Positions 23,197-34,376 of a stretch of 64,000 nucleotides of DNA are shown piece by piece. Each line of letters opens with the position of its first letter. Position 1 is the stretch's first letter. The notes beneath the pieces were generated by a model that did not search any database, was not told the origin of the DNA, and saw only the letters and a program-made list of their open reading frames with translations. Position numbers and translations under genes: made by a program. This stretch comes from Macrocystis pyrifera. Its lineage: Eukaryota; Sar; Phaeophyceae; Laminariales; Laminariaceae. Location: NCBI GenBank assembly GCA_031763025.1, contig JASSKH010000001.1:23065840-23129839 (forward strand). The letters are read 5' to 3'.

Positions 23197-23664
23197 CCAT
23201 CACTTTTACTTTCCAGCCCACTCGTAGGAGGTTTTACCCTCGACGATCTTCTGGACAAGCCGTGGTCACAGGTGTCGTCCCTTCTCCCCCCCGGTACGTG
23301 CCTTTATTTTTTGTCGCGCATAGGTTCAGCATTCCCACTGCTCGTCGATTTTCATCGAATGTAGCCAACTCACGCTTTCGCGCTTTCCGCTTATCAATTT
23401 TTTATGCAAGAAAAAGTCCTTATGAGCATGCACTCGGTGGGACTTGAACCCACGAAATTGATCTTGACAGGCACGCGGACCACCTGCCAAGCCACCGGGG
23501 ACGCCGGATATATAGAATACGCGCTCGGTTTATCATACTTGTAAAATTCTAATTAAGTAAAAATGGAATATAGACGAGGCGTATTACGCAGCTTGCAAAC
23601 AAAGTTGAGTATCAACTATTTAGTCAGTCGAACTCACAGCTGACGTATTTCAAAATTTATAAAA
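22951..23664. mobile_element. ~710-bp insertion in repeat unit 2, with a nested SINE
   Basis: Unit 1 reads GAATATATTTATGAATGGCCCC across this point. Unit 2 has ATTTATAAATACACTT at the left border and CAAAATTTATAAAATGGTCCC at the right, so an A/T-rich duplication of about 9 bases (ATTTATAAA) flanks the insert. Without its SINE it is ~365 bp, AT-rich and non-coding. I see no clear terminal inverted repeat. The same insert occupies unit 3 at 24669-25378. Confidence 0.7.
23157..23507 (-). mobile_element. tRNA-derived SINE, copy 4
   Basis: Minus-strand full-length copy, starting on the plus strand with an uninterrupted T-run of more than 30 and ending at ACCGGGGACGCCGG. It is nested inside the 710-bp insertion of repeat unit 2. 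Confidence 0.88.
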
Positions 23665-24668
23665 TGGTCCCAGCCATCCACGACGCTGATGCGCCATTCT
23701 GATGAAATAATGTAACGACCGTTTGTTCTTCATATTTATGCCCCAACGGTCCTTACAATTCCGCCACGCTCTTCCCAAAGCCCCTCCTTCGTCTCTTCTC
23801 ACGTTCGGATTTGGGGGAGTAGGCGCTCTCTCTCTACGACAATAACAAACAGCTGCTGCACAGACGCTGCAATAACAGCAGCAACGACATAGCTAGTTCC
23901 TGTGATCGTACGAGTTCCAACAACAGGTGTATATGCTTGCTGTCGGGGTGTCGAGGTGGCTCTGCCTCTCGTTTATACGTTTGGATTTTTTTGTTCTCGC
24001 TCGCAACCGCTTGTCAACCTTTGCCATCGCTCTACTGGGCATGCTGCTGCTGTGATCTGTGTCTCCGGTCTCGGGGTTGTCCGGTGGCATCACACGATTG
24101 TGGGCGGCGTGCTTGCTGCGTGTCGTAGCTGCCAGCTGCTTGCTGCGCGGTCGTCAGATGCTCCCTCCATCGAGCAGAGCTTTCTATCTGTCATGAGGCG
24201 CTTCTCCCAGCAGACACTGCTGCTGTGGCAGGTGTGCCGTGCTGCGATGGGCGGCGGAATTGACAAGCTAGGTTCTGCAAGTCATCATCCAATCAGCGTA
24301 CGAAGTCTGTCACAATTTAGTTGGTTTTAGTGTGTGTGATTGGCCTACGTCACAAAGGTTTCAGGCCCCAACATTGCGAAATTGCCTCTACCGGCAATTT
24401 TCTAGTAGTGGGGCCTGGGAGAGGCGAAAAAAGAGGAGAGGGAAACATTACCAAGGCTTGCGAAGGCCTTCTCGATACGGGTCGCTCAAGTTTTCGAGTT
24501 TTGTGTTGTTGCCCGTGCCATGTATGTGCTCTCTGCTGCGACGCCACCACGAGAGCGCTGTAGTTGGAACCTCGCCCGGACAATAGCCACATTCGAAAGA
24601 TCTTGTGTAGTGCTACATCATAGGCATTTAAACCACCTCAACTCGTCGGAGCATGGAGAATATATTTA

Positions 24669-24873
24669 TAAATACACTTAGAACCAAATCAACAACATTC
24701 AATCAATCTATAAATATTTGTGAAATGCAAAGGTTTCAACATGTTGCAACATCATATCAATATCCCTTGTTCGGGTTATATAGTATCAGTGCCCAGAATG
24801 ATTAGTTAAAATTGTCCTGTTGACCCGGGCAGCATCCAGGGGAGCCGCTGGCCTATATCTTTGACAAGGAATC

Positions 24874-24910
<37 letters not shown>

Positions 24911-25378
24911 CCATCACTTTTACTTTCCAGCCCACTCGTAGGAGGTTTTACCCTCGACGATCTTCTGGACAAGCCGTGGTCACAGGTGTCGTCCCTTCTC
25001 CCCCCCGGTACGTGCCTTTATTTTTTGTCGCGCATAGGTTCAGCATTCCCACTGCTCGTCGATTTTCATCGAATGTAGCCAACTCACGCTTTCGCGCTTT
25101 CCGCTTATCAATTTTTTATGCAAGAAAAAGTCCTTATGAGCATGCACTCGGTGGGACTTGAACCCACGAAATTGATCTTGACAGGCACGCGGACCACCTG
25201 CCAAGCCACCGGGGACGCCGGATATATAGAATACGCGCTCGGTTTATCATACTTGTAAAATTCTAATTAAGTAAAAATGGAATATAGACGAGGCGTATTA
25301 CGCAGCTTGCAAACAAAGTTGAGTATCAACTATTTAGTCAGTCGAACTCACAGCTGACGTATTTCAAAATTTATAAAA
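24669..25378. mobile_element. Same ~710-bp insertion in repeat unit 3
   Basis: Near-identical to 22951-23664, including flanks and SINE. It was therefore duplicated with the unit and not inserted independently. Confidence 0.7.
24876..25221 (-). mobile_element. tRNA-derived SINE, copy 5
   Basis: Minus-strand copy essentially identical to copy 4; it came with the duplication of the unit. Confidence 0.88.
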
Positions 25379-26202
25379 TGGTCCCAGCCATCCACGACGC
25401 TGATGCGCCATTCTGATGAAATAATGTAACGACCGTTTGTTCTTCATATTTATGCCCCAACGGTCCTTACAATTCCGCCACGCTCTTCCCAAAGCCCCTC
25501 CTTCGTCTCTTCTCACGTTCGGATTTGGGGGAGTAGGCGCTCTCTCTCTACGACAATAACAAACAGCTGCTGCACGGACGCTGCAATAACAGCAGCAACG
25601 ACATAGCTAGTTCCTGTGATCGTACGAGTTCCAACAACAGGTGTATATGCTTGCTGTCGGGGTGTCGAGGTGGCTCTGCCTCTCGTTTATACGTTTGGAT
25701 TTTTTTGTTCTCGCTCGCAACCGCTTGTCAACCTTTGCCATCGCTCTACTGGGCATGCTGCTGCTGTGATCTGTGTCTCCGGTCTCGGGGTTGTCCGGTG
25801 GCATCACACGATTGTGGGCGGCGTGCTTGCTGCGAGTCGCAGCTGCCAGCTGCTTGCTGCGAGTCGCAGCTGCCAGCTGCTTGCTGCGCGGTCGTCAGAT
25901 GCTCCCTCCATCGAGCAGAGCTTTCTATCTGTCATGAGGCGCTTCTCCTGCAGACACTGCTGCTGTGGCAGGTGTGCCGTGCTGCGATGGGCGGCGGAAT
26001 TGACAAGCTAGGTTCTTCAAGTCATCATCCAATCAGCGTACGAATTCTGTCACAATTTAATTGGTTTTAGTGTGTGTGATTGGCCTACGTCACAAAGGTT
26101 TCAGGCCCCAACACTGCGAAATTGCCTCTACCGCTCAGGCGAACTTTGAGAACGTGCCCGCAAAATAAACTCGTGCTTCATAGGGGAAACCCCACACAAT
26201 TT

Positions 26203-26854
26203 TGAGGTGATATTGGGTTTCAGCAGTATTCGGAGGCGGTACATAGCCGGGGATGTAGCAAAGCAAGGTCAGCCTCTCATGCCAGGATATACCTGACATG
26301 GAGACTGACTCTGGCCTGCTGTGGTAAGAGAACTAACTGACGTACGTATGAGTGAGTACTATGAGTAAGACTGCTGTTGGACTGACTATTCTGTGATAGC
26401 AAAGACTGTTGCTGTAGAAAATAGTACTAGTAGCAGTAGGACAGATTACTTGGAGACTAGTCGAGTACGTAACCAATAGCAGAGAGTGTTTCCCGAGAGA
26501 GTGACAGTCTAGAGAGGATGTCGGTAGTCAGGTTGTCGATCATTGGCCGGTAGCAGATACAGAGACGAGTAATATAGATCAGAGTATGAGCAAGGTAATG
26601 ACTCCTGTAGATGAATACCTTGAAGCAGTTAGGTAGAACTACCGGCAGGAAGGACCATCTGTGGTTGCCCCTTCCTGTTCAGTCCACTTCTTGCCTCTCG
26701 TCGCGCTGAGTTCAATACACGAAAGCTTCTTCTTCTTCTTCTTTCTCCTTGACCTGGACCACTGCGTCTCTGCCTGTTCGAACTATCATCTAAACTCTGG
26801 AAGCTACCCTTCCAGTCTAAGAGTGTGACAGTTTCAATTACTGTTATCCTTTCA
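26203..26854 (+). repeat. 5' LTR
   Basis: Starts TGAGGTGATATTGGG and ends TTATCCTTTCA, 652 bp, nearly identical to 34648-35299. A (TTC)n stretch near 26728-26745 is shared by both LTRs. Confidence 0.92.
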
Positions 26855-26855
26855 G

Positions 26856-26872
26856 TGGCGTCGTCCGGCTTT
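26856..26872 (+). promoter_or_regulatory. Probable primer-binding site
   Basis: TGGCGTCGTCCGG begins one base after the 5' LTR. The leading TGG would pair with a tRNA CCA end. I cannot name the tRNA without a search. Confidence 0.55.
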
Positions 26873-26925
26873 AGGACTTGGCAGAGCTAGCGTTCGACCG
26901 GAGAAGTAAGAAAACACGTACAAGT

Positions 26926-27489
26926 ATGTCGTCGTACCAACCCAGCACGAAATCTGGAGGGAGGAAAGAAGACTCAGGACTCAAGCCCGTGGCCACGCCT
27001 AGGCGCTCCGCCAGGGTTAGCAAAGCGAAGGGCCCCGAAGTAGTGTCCGATAGTGCTGGCAAAGGCCAAGCACCGGACGAGGTATCCGATAGTGCTGGCA
27101 AGGGCCAAGCACCGGACGTGGGGGGGGCCCACACTGCTGCTGTAGCAGCTGACACGACGCTGATGGTCAAGAATGAGCCTAAGGCGGAGAGACTTGCACG
27201 CCACCTAACTGGCGATGCACCCTCACTCTCCCCGAGTGGAAGGAGTGCAAAACTGCCCAAAAAGGAAGGCATGAGCCCTGGCAAGGACCAAGAACGGCCC
27301 AAAGAGGAGGACGACATCAGAGAGGGGCTGATTATCTGGATGAGAATATGGAATTTGAGAAGGTTTATACGGTATTACAGAGCCGAGGGGGCTTCGGAAA
27401 AAGTAATAAAGAACCTGCATTCTATATCAGATATGATTCGAGGGAAGCCAAAGATGCTGCACGCCGAGCCTTTGGTCCGAGATGTTTAA
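26926..27489 (+). CDS. Gag N-terminal frame
   Basis: From the first good ATG after the LTR (MSSYQPSTKSGG). The protein is basic and Ser/Pro-rich, with a duplicated 14-residue segment (SDSAGKGQAPDEV / SDSAGKGQAPDVG) near residues 37-62. I see no clear capsid fold. The frame overlaps the zinc-knuckle frame by ~140 bases; the join is a frameshift near 27345, programmed or mutational. Confidence 0.6.
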   Translation: MSSYQPSTKSGGRKEDSGLKPVATPRRSARVSKAKGPEVVSDSAGKGQAPDEVSDSAGKGQAPDVGGAHTAAVAADTTLMVKNEPKAERLARHLTGDAPSLSPSGRSAKLPKKEGMSPGKDQERPKEEDDIREGLIIWMRIWNLRRFIRYYRAEGASEKVIKNLHSISDMIRGKPKMLHAEPLVRDV

Positions 27490-27677
27490 ATTGTGCGGAA
27501 GATACACACTTTGCAAGAGACTGTCCTGCTGCATATATGAATCGATCCCAAATTATAAACCCTGAAATAGGAGAAGGTACACCGGCAGAGGTAAGGAGGC
27601 GTTGGCGAAGGTGGCAACAGCGGTTGTGTCAATGGCACGCAAGCCGTAGAGAGGCCCGCGAAAGAGGAGAAATCTGA
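27348..27677 (+). CDS. Gag nucleocapsid with CCHC zinc knuckle
   Basis: MEFEKVYTVLQSRGG...AFYIRYDSREAKDAARRAF leads to CLNCAEDTHFARDC, a perfect C-x2-C-x4-H-x4-C retroviral knuckle, then an Arg-rich tail. It binds the element's RNA during packaging. The frame stops at a TGA (27675) but stays open in the same frame for another ~115 codons, so the stop may be a mutation or a Gag-Pol boundary. Confidence 0.75.
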   Translation: MEFEKVYTVLQSRGGFGKSNKEPAFYIRYDSREAKDAARRAFGPRCLNCAEDTHFARDCPAAYMNRSQIINPEIGEGTPAEVRRRWRRWQQRLCQWHASRREARERGEI

Positions 27678-28019
27678 AGCTGCAACGGTAAGGAGGAGGT
27701 CGACTTGCCGGTAGCATCGCGGCCCCCGTTTCTTGTTTCTTTTCCACACACAGATCAAGGAGCGTCCGGGAGGAGGGAGTCCGGAGAAAGAGGGGGGGCC
27801 CTCTCAGCATCATCGAATGCAAGGAAGGTTACGACGGGAGCCGCGGTGCACAACGCGAATCCAAGTCAAGGGGTAGGATACAATCTACCTATTAACGGTA
27901 AGAGTGGAGGCGTAGTTGGTTGTCGTCTTTCTGGAGAGAGCGGAAGTAATTACCCCCGACGTCCGATCGTGCGCTTCCACCCTAGTACCACCGCTCTGCA
28001 CAAGCTCCGTCACTGTTAG

Positions 28020-29042
28020 TAGTGGGCTAGCGGGTGGGCTTGGCCGTCCGGACGGCGTAAGGACACGGTGTAAGCTACCGAGAAAAACGCCAGTTCGAAG
28101 CAACGTTAATTCGTTGAGTGTGTTGGTTCAGAGTCATACCAAAATTGAATCAATGTCTGCTGTCAACAGGGCGAAGGGCACGCCTGCTTCAAATGTACAG
28201 TTGAAGAGAGAGATACCCCCACCGATAACAGTTTTAGAGCCCGGGGAGGTGAGAATAGGGGAGCGACGCCTTGTCTACCCAGCAAAGCCCGCGAGTTTTC
28301 CCCGCCCGTAAAAGAGAAGAGCTCATGGACTGGTAATGTAGAGAATAGGGGAGCGACGCTTTGTCTACCCAGCAAAGCCCGCGAGTTTTCCCCGCCAGTA
28401 AAAGAGAAAAGCTCATGGACTGGAAACGTAGAGAATAGGGGAGCGACGCCTTGTCTACCCAGCAAAGACCGCGAGTTTTCCCCGCCAGTAGAAGAGAAAA
28501 ACTCATGGACTGGTAACGTGGTATGTGGAAACACAGAGAGGAGTGTACGACGCTTGCGAGCGAAAAATAGTACGGAAGTAGATATAATGCCAACCATATT
28601 TGAGCGACAGTCGGCAAAGCGACCGGAACGAAATGTTGATGTATCCAGCATGACCTCAAATACACCGAGCATTGATAGAAGTAGCAGCGTTCAGGGGGGA
28701 GAATTTTCGAGCAAGCCAGGAATGCCAGACAGCATATATGCACTCGAACCCAAGCAAAACCTGACTAGTGAAACGCTACCCAACGTTTTCCCACTGCGCC
28801 AGGAGGAGATCGATAGTGGGGAACGAGCAGACTACCTGCCAGAATTTACGCGTGCCGTGGGAGGAGAGGTGACGTTGGACAAAAGGCGTCATACAACACG
28901 AGCTCAGATTTTTGGAGGATCCAAAGCTACGCGTACACAAAACTGCACCGTACTGCTGGACACTGGGAGCCCATCTTCTTTCATCCAACGCAAGGTATGG
29001 CAACATATGTTGAGATGTGGGGCGGCTTCTAGAATGGGTTAA
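28020..29042 (+). pseudogene. Pol N-terminus with 30-residue repeats and protease active site
   Basis: From about 28245 the frame carries three tandem 90-bp (30-codon) repeats built around ENRGATLCLPSKAREFSPP and KEKSSWTGN, starting at 28251, 28341 and 28431. A linker follows, then the retropepsin active site NCTVLLDTGSPSSFI (near 28945-28990). The frame closes at 29042. The second protease block, EVLLGRDGWAEF, lies in another frame at ~29222, so a frameshift splits the protease. Before 28245 the frame shifts again. Confidence 0.7.
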
Positions 29043-29110
29043 CAGAAATACCAGAAAGAAAATGGGGAGGATTTCATGGTATACCTTTAACCACAAACAG
29101 CAGAGTACGA

Positions 29111-29881
29111 TTGAGCATTCAGATGGGAGGAGAAAAGGGGATATCCTCAGAGAATGGGAGAGCACAGACAGTTTGCTTGGTGGTATATGCACACGTTGTA
29201 CCAGATGAGGCGATGACTCATGAAGTACTTTTAGGACGGGATGGTTGGGCGGAATTTCCAACCAGAAAATACGTTGACATAAACGACAAAGAAACAAGGG
29301 TGACGTTTACAGTACGGGAGAGTGGGACCGTTGCAAACACACAAAGGTATTCTGATTGGGTCAACAGCACAGTAGGATTAGTAGAAACTAGCACCAAGGG
29401 AGTGGTGGTTGCACGTTTTTCGGGAAAACGATGTACACTTCCGAACGGGATGGCATGGGTTAAAGTCGATATCACTAATACAGACGGCACGGCGGCGTCC
29501 GAAGGTATGTATTATATACGATTTAACATAGGCTGGTTGCCCCGGGAAGCTATAGTAGAGGCCGGTACCTCTGAAATCCCGCTACGATATACGGGACATC
29601 AACCACACGTAATGATGCCAGACATGAAATTGGGAGTAGGGGGTGCACCTTTAGTCAAGAGTGATTTGACAAAAGCACAGCTACTACCCACCCTGTCTGG
29701 AGAGATTAATGCAGTAGAAGCTGCAGAAACGAAAAAACCTCGCGAAATCCCGCAAGAAGTTTTGGATAGTTTAGATGACGATCAGCGTGCAGCTTTTGAA
29801 ATTGTGGCAAAGGGTACCACCACATTTACACGAAATAAATTTCGATTTCGAAAAAGAGTTGTGGAAAGTAGCAGATATTGA
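29111..29881 (+). pseudogene. Pol: protease C-terminal half and spacer
   Basis: Contains HEVLLGRDGWAEFP (the ILG-x-D block of retropepsin) near the start and a ~200-residue spacer that ends QEVLDSLDDDQRAAF. The RT frame overlaps the 3' end; a one-base shift near 29800-29880 connects them. Confidence 0.65.
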
Positions 29882-30782
29882 CGCTCTGGCAGAATTGCTG
29901 TGTAGTTACGAACATCGCTTTTCGCACCACAGCACGGATCTAGGACATGTCACAGTAGACCTGTTCCTCATTATACTGAAAAGCGATGCGAGACCAGTCA
30001 AGCAGAGACCATACCGTCACTCTCCAGTACTGGCAGCAAAAGTCCAAACAGAGATAGATAAATTGGTGTTGGCAGGAATATTGCGAAGATCATATTCCAA
30101 TTGGTCGAGCCCCTTGGTGGTGATCGCGAAATCGGACGGCAGAATCAGGATCACATGTAACTACAAGAGGGTAAACGCGCAGTCTGTCATACCAGTTTTG
30201 CCGTTGCCAACGGTTGACGACTTGTTAGCTGACTTAGGAGGAGCTCATGTTTTTAGTACGATGGATTTGGTGAGCGGATTTTTCCAGTGTTCAATACATG
30301 AAGACTCTATTCCGTTGACAGCAGTGTGCACGCAATCAGGAAATTGGGAATGGACGGTCATGCCGATGGGCCTAGCATCGAGCCCAGGATGGTTCCAGTC
30401 AATCATGCTGCGCGTATGCGAGGGGTTGGAGCGAGTGCGGTTATTTATTGACGATATAGTCTGTTTCTCGAAAAACGGAGAAGAGCATGTCAAAGATCTA
30501 CGGAATTTCTTTGAACGACTCACCATCTTCAATTTGAAACTAGCACCAAAGAAAGCACACCTAGGGGTAAAGGTAGTGACATTTTTGGGCCACAGAGTAA
30601 CGGCTGAGGGGATAGCACCGGATCCTGGAAAAGTAGAAGCATTATTGAAGATGCCGATGCCCACAAATGTTAGCCAGCTGCGCTCACTCATGGGAGGGGT
30701 AGGGTATTACAGGAAGTTTCTACTTAAAATGGCCGCGGTCAAAGACACTGAACTCATTGCTGAAGAAGGGGGTAAAGTTTGA
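29775..30782 (+). CDS. Reverse transcriptase domain
   Basis: All the main Ty3/gypsy RT blocks are present in order: KQRPYRHSPVLAAKVQTEID, LRRSYSNWSSPLVVIAKSDG, RITCNYKRVNAQSV, FSTMDLVSGFFQ, WTVMPMGLASSPGWFQ, LFIDDIVCFSKN (the catalytic DD with F-I in place of Y-V/Y-A) and FLGHRVTAEGI, VGYYRKF. It copies the element's RNA into DNA in the virus-like particle. A one-base shift near 30725 moves the reading into the RNase H frame. Confidence 0.88.
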   Translation: MTISVQLLKLWQRVPPHLHEINFDFEKELWKVADIDALAELLCSYEHRFSHHSTDLGHVTVDLFLIILKSDARPVKQRPYRHSPVLAAKVQTEIDKLVLAGILRRSYSNWSSPLVVIAKSDGRIRITCNYKRVNAQSVIPVLPLPTVDDLLADLGGAHVFSTMDLVSGFFQCSIHEDSIPLTAVCTQSGNWEWTVMPMGLASSPGWFQSIMLRVCEGLERVRLFIDDIVCFSKNGEEHVKDLRNFFERLTIFNLKLAPKKAHLGVKVVTFLGHRVTAEGIAPDPGKVEALLKMPMPTNVSQLRSLMGGVGYYRKFLLKMAAVKDTELIAEEGGKV

Positions 30783-32730
30783 ATTCACCCAGGAACATAC
30801 GCAAATAGTGCAGGACCTTTTATCGCAACTAGCGAGTCCCAAGGTACTGGCGTTTCCCGATTTTGCAGCAGCAATTTCCCGTGACCGGCCGTTTCAGTTG
30901 ATTACAGACGCGTCTGCGGACGGGTTAGGTGCAGTGATAGAGCAAGACCAGAGCGACGGTACGACTCGCCCGATTAGTTTTTTGAGCAGATCGACGCTCC
31001 CAAATGAGAAAAACTGGAGCACCACCGAGCTTGAATGTGCAGCTATCGTGTGGGCAGTCAAGAAAAATCGGCAATTGTTCTACGGTATACCATTCATTGT
31101 GATAAGCGATCATCAGCCGCTTAAAAACCTAGAGAGCTTGGCCACGAAAGTTAACCGCGTACAGAGATGGTTTGATTTTCTAAGCGCGTACAGCTATAAA
31201 CTGGTGTATAGACCGGGAAAAATGAATGGAAACGCAGACCTTATGTCCCGATTGCCATTGCCGGCAACAGAGGAAGAAACCTGTGATAACCTACGTCTGA
31301 CGGACCCTACGGATGTGGACGTTTACTTTATAGGTGCCAGTGGAATACAGCCGAGTTTGGGAAGGAGGGGCATCAGCCTGGGTGGGCTGGAGTGTCAAAC
31401 CGAAGGAGAAAGGGGCATCAGCCTGGGTGGGCTGGAGTGTCAAACCGAAGGAGAAAGGGGCATCAGCTTGGGTGGGCTGGAGTGTCAAACAACTGGAGGG
31501 AGGGGCATCAGCTTGGGTGGGCTGGAGTGTCGTACCGACAACAGTTTTGAGGTGGGAGATAATGAGACAGAGATTGAGCACAAAATAGCGCCGCGAACAA
31601 CGGATGAGCAAGCTCAGCTATCCTGGCAGTTGATGCAGCGAGGCAGAAAACGAGAATCGTACCAGTTGAGACAAAATGGAAGTCCGCGAGAGTATGTTAT
31701 ACGTGATGACAGCCCGTTAAGTGAACCTGACGAGAGTAAGGTATTCAGCGGTCAGCTAGAACCCGGTTTAGTGTTACATGCATGTCCGATGACCAAGGAG
31801 GGGAGGGAATTGTTGGGCCCAGGTTCGAAACAGGATGTGGCAGTAATAGACATAGACACGGGGGGTAGCAACGATGGTGCAGCAGCAGGCACAGGACAGG
31901 AAAATAATGCAGCAGAACCATCGGAACTTGCAGATGAGGAACTAGACAGCGAAGCAGCGTGCGCTTTCGGGGAAACGTTGTGTCAGAAAACCGCGGAAGA
32001 CTGGGCGGTTGCCCAACAAAAGGATGATACTGCTAAGACAGCAATGACGTGCATAGAAAATCAAACGCCAAGCAATGATGTAATCGAGGAAGGGTTAGAT
32101 CCGGGGATAGACGTAGTAGAGTTGAAACGGTTAGTATCGCAAGGGGAATTGATGGAGCTTCCGACCTCTGAAAAGTTACTGGTCCGACGCCCTTCGCGTG
32201 CCCCTGATGATCGCCCTAACCGAAACCCAGGACAGTATGAGAGGCTGCTGGGAGATGAGCCGGTGAGGACCTATGTACCGCTGCTGCTTAGACCGTGGTT
32301 GATGGACTGTGCGCACAAGGAGGCAGTACACTTGGGAGAGAAGGTGACGCTTGGGTTACTACAGCGATTTTATTGGTGGATCGGAATGGCAGAGAGCGTA
32401 AAGTGGTGGATAAGAAGATGCTACACATGCCAAGCCAGGAAGAGCACCAGACAAACTGTATGTTGGCCTCTGATATCATTGCCAATACCCAGTAAACCAG
32501 GACAGATGGTATCGTTTGATCTACTAGGACCCCTACCGGTAACGGCGAAGGGAAAAGAGTACGTCTTTCTGGTAGTAGATTTATTCAGCAGACACGCCGA
32601 GGCGTACGCCATATCAAAGGGAGAAAAGAACACGGAAGGTTGTGCGGCCAGGTTGGTTCACGATTACATTCCAAGGTGGGGATGCCCGCATACTTTTTTG
32701 TCAGATCGTGGTGCGGAATTTGTGTGAGTA
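30757..32730 (+). CDS. RNase H, 15-residue repeats, integrase zinc domain and first part of the core
   Basis: RNase H: FQLITDASADGLGAVI, STTELECAAIVWAV, ISDHQPLKNL and NGNADLMSRLP. Then four exact-size 45-bp repeats encode RGISLGGLECQTEGE (31368-31545). After a ~180-residue acidic linker comes the integrase: HKEAVHLG...RRCYTCQ (HHCC zinc site), MVSFDLLGPLP (first catalytic D) and TFLSDRGAEF (second D). A TGA at 32728-32730 interrupts the core; the same frame continues with VVCRAVFKMLG, where a single residue is expected. Confidence 0.88.
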
Positions 32731-34176
32731 GTGTGCAGGGCGGTATTCAAAATGCTAGGCTCAATCAAAAAGTATACGAGTTCCTATCACCCCCAGACGA
32801 ACGGAATGGTAGAAAGGCTCAACCATACTTTATGTCAGATGCTGTCTTATCTAATAGCCGATGATCAAAAGAATTGGGACGAGATGTTATTGCACGCAAT
32901 AGCAGCACACAATAATAACGTGAGCAGAGGAACAGGATTGGCACCTAATGAAGTACACATAGGTCGGTACCCGAGGTTACCGATGACTATATTAGAAGGT
33001 AGTGGCGTGAAAGGACACCAGAGCACTAAAATAGATCAGCTGGATTATCTGGAGTTGATGAGAGACAGGCAAGTGCGAGCGTGTAGATTAATCCGAGAGG
33101 AAGACCGGCTAATAAAAGCGAAGCACGAAGCCAACAATGAGAAAATTGATGCAGCAATGAACAATCGAACGAAATTTGAAGTCGGAGATTGGGCGTGGGT
33201 ATACGATGATCACAGCACTATAACGGGTGGTGGAAAACACGTGCACAAACCAGCTGAGGGCAGCTCAGCCAGAAAATCGTTTGCACTAATAAGTAAACTG
33301 GCACACTGTTGGACGGGGCCTTATAAGGTGTTATGTGTGGGGCCAGGGAAGATGAACGATGGCAGGGAGGCTGGACCCAAACTAGTACTGTTAGAAATTC
33401 GGAAGGACGAGCCAGGCCGGGGGATAAATGCGAGAGTGTCAGTACACCGGTGCAAGAAATGTTATAATCCTCACGAAGGGGCGACCCCACCGAGATTTTT
33501 ACCATGGTCCATGAGCAATTACGTGCTGAATAAATACTCGGAAATTTCACCCCCGTTCCATCTAACAACGGACGATGTGACTGCTGAACTAGATACCCAC
33601 CGCGTAACGCCCCGCAAGTTAACAAAACATCGACTGACGAGAGGGCTAGGTGGTAATATAGCAGTGCAATATTATACGTACTGGGTTGGACTGGAACGAC
33701 CCACGTGGGAGCACGAGGAGGAATTGAAGCAATATGGTAATTGCGTAGTAAAATGTTGGGCGGGCGAACCCGTCCAAGTCAAGGGGGAAAATGCAAAATA
33801 TCGTCGATACAGAGTGGAGATAGCTAGACGAGCTATCGCACGTGAAAAGGGAGAAAGACACGTGCCGACAGGATATTTTGTTTGCTGTGATACCAGAGAA
33901 AGGCCAAAATTGTATGCACCTGAAATCATTGGGTCGTACATATATTTCAAAATGGCGCAAGCAGGTTGGCAGCTGGCGAGAGTGGTCGGGGTAGCGGAGG
34001 ACGCAGAGAACAAGATGCTCCCGCATACCATAAAAATGTTGGATCTGGGAAAGCAATACAACGTGCGGCTATCTCAGGAGACGTTGACAACGATGAGCGA
34101 GGAGCGAGGATCGTGGTGCTGGCATGTACACCAGAGGACTCGGAGTGTCAAGAACTATGCTCCATCAATGGAATAG
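32731..34176 (+). CDS. Integrase C-terminal half, chromodomain and extra C-terminal module
   Basis: Same frame as the preceding segment. SYHPQTNGMVERLNH supplies the catalytic E; EVGDWAWVY and the GPYKVL block are the C-terminal SH3-like domain. A chromodomain follows (about 33640-33770): QYYTYWVGLERPTWEHEEEL, matching YLVKWKGY..PTWEPEENL with Tyr/Trp cage residues kept. Chromodomains steer chromovirus integration to marked chromatin. About 130 further residues (GSYIYFKMAQAGWQLARVV...) form an extra module I do not recognise. Confidence 0.85.
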   Translation: MCRAVFKMLGSIKKYTSSYHPQTNGMVERLNHTLCQMLSYLIADDQKNWDEMLLHAIAAHNNNVSRGTGLAPNEVHIGRYPRLPMTILEGSGVKGHQSTKIDQLDYLELMRDRQVRACRLIREEDRLIKAKHEANNEKIDAAMNNRTKFEVGDWAWVYDDHSTITGGGKHVHKPAEGSSARKSFALISKLAHCWTGPYKVLCVGPGKMNDGREAGPKLVLLEIRKDEPGRGINARVSVHRCKKCYNPHEGATPPRFLPWSMSNYVLNKYSEISPPFHLTTDDVTAELDTHRVTPRKLTKHRLTRGLGGNIAVQYYTYWVGLERPTWEHEEELKQYGNCVVKCWAGEPVQVKGENAKYRRYRVEIARRAIAREKGERHVPTGYFVCCDTRERPKLYAPEIIGSYIYFKMAQAGWQLARVVGVAEDAENKMLPHTIKMLDLGKQYNVRLSQETLTTMSEERGSWCWHVHQRTRSVKNYAPSME

Positions 34177-34203
34177 ATAGGACGCGAGGAGTACAATGTA
34201 ATA

Positions 34204-34376
34204 GGCCAGGGGGGGACGGCAACTTCAGTACGGAACGTACAGCCAGGTGGTTGCAGTAGAAAAAGGGGGGGGATGGCAACTTCAGTACGGAACGTACAGC
34301 CAGGTGGTTGCGGTAAAAAAAAGTAAAGGATGGCAACTTCAGTACGGGAAGTACAGCCGGGAGGAGGTGGTGAAGT
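34204..34376 (+). repeat. Three ~58-bp repeats in the 3' non-coding region
   Basis: The phrase GATGGCAACTTCAGTACGG(A/G)A recurs at about 34215, 34272 and 34329, each time containing the dyad GTACGGAACGTAC or its variant and followed by a purine-rich run. They lie between the end of pol and the 3' LTR. Confidence 0.85.

Larger units (their letters stand above)
21668..26131. repeat. Three tandem copies of a ~1-kb unit (unit 1 plain, units 2 and 3 with an insertion)
   Basis: Each unit starts at GGCAATTTTCTAGTAGTGGGG (21668, 22675, 24391) and ends at ATTGCCTCTACCG. Unit 1 is ~1,005 bp. Units 2 and 3 are ~1,717 and ~1,740 bp because both carry the same ~710-bp insertion after GAATATATTTATA. Units 2 and 3 are nearly identical to each other, even in the poly-T of the SINE inside the insertion. 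Unit 3 also has a local 27-bp duplication of the GAGTCGCAGCTGCCAGCTGC type near 25833-25885. No known coding domain in the unit. Confidence 0.9.

Noticed and set aside
28163-28743. Two minus-strand frames with repeated peptides
   Set aside because: They are the antisense of the 90-bp repeats that are in frame with the protease on the plus strand.
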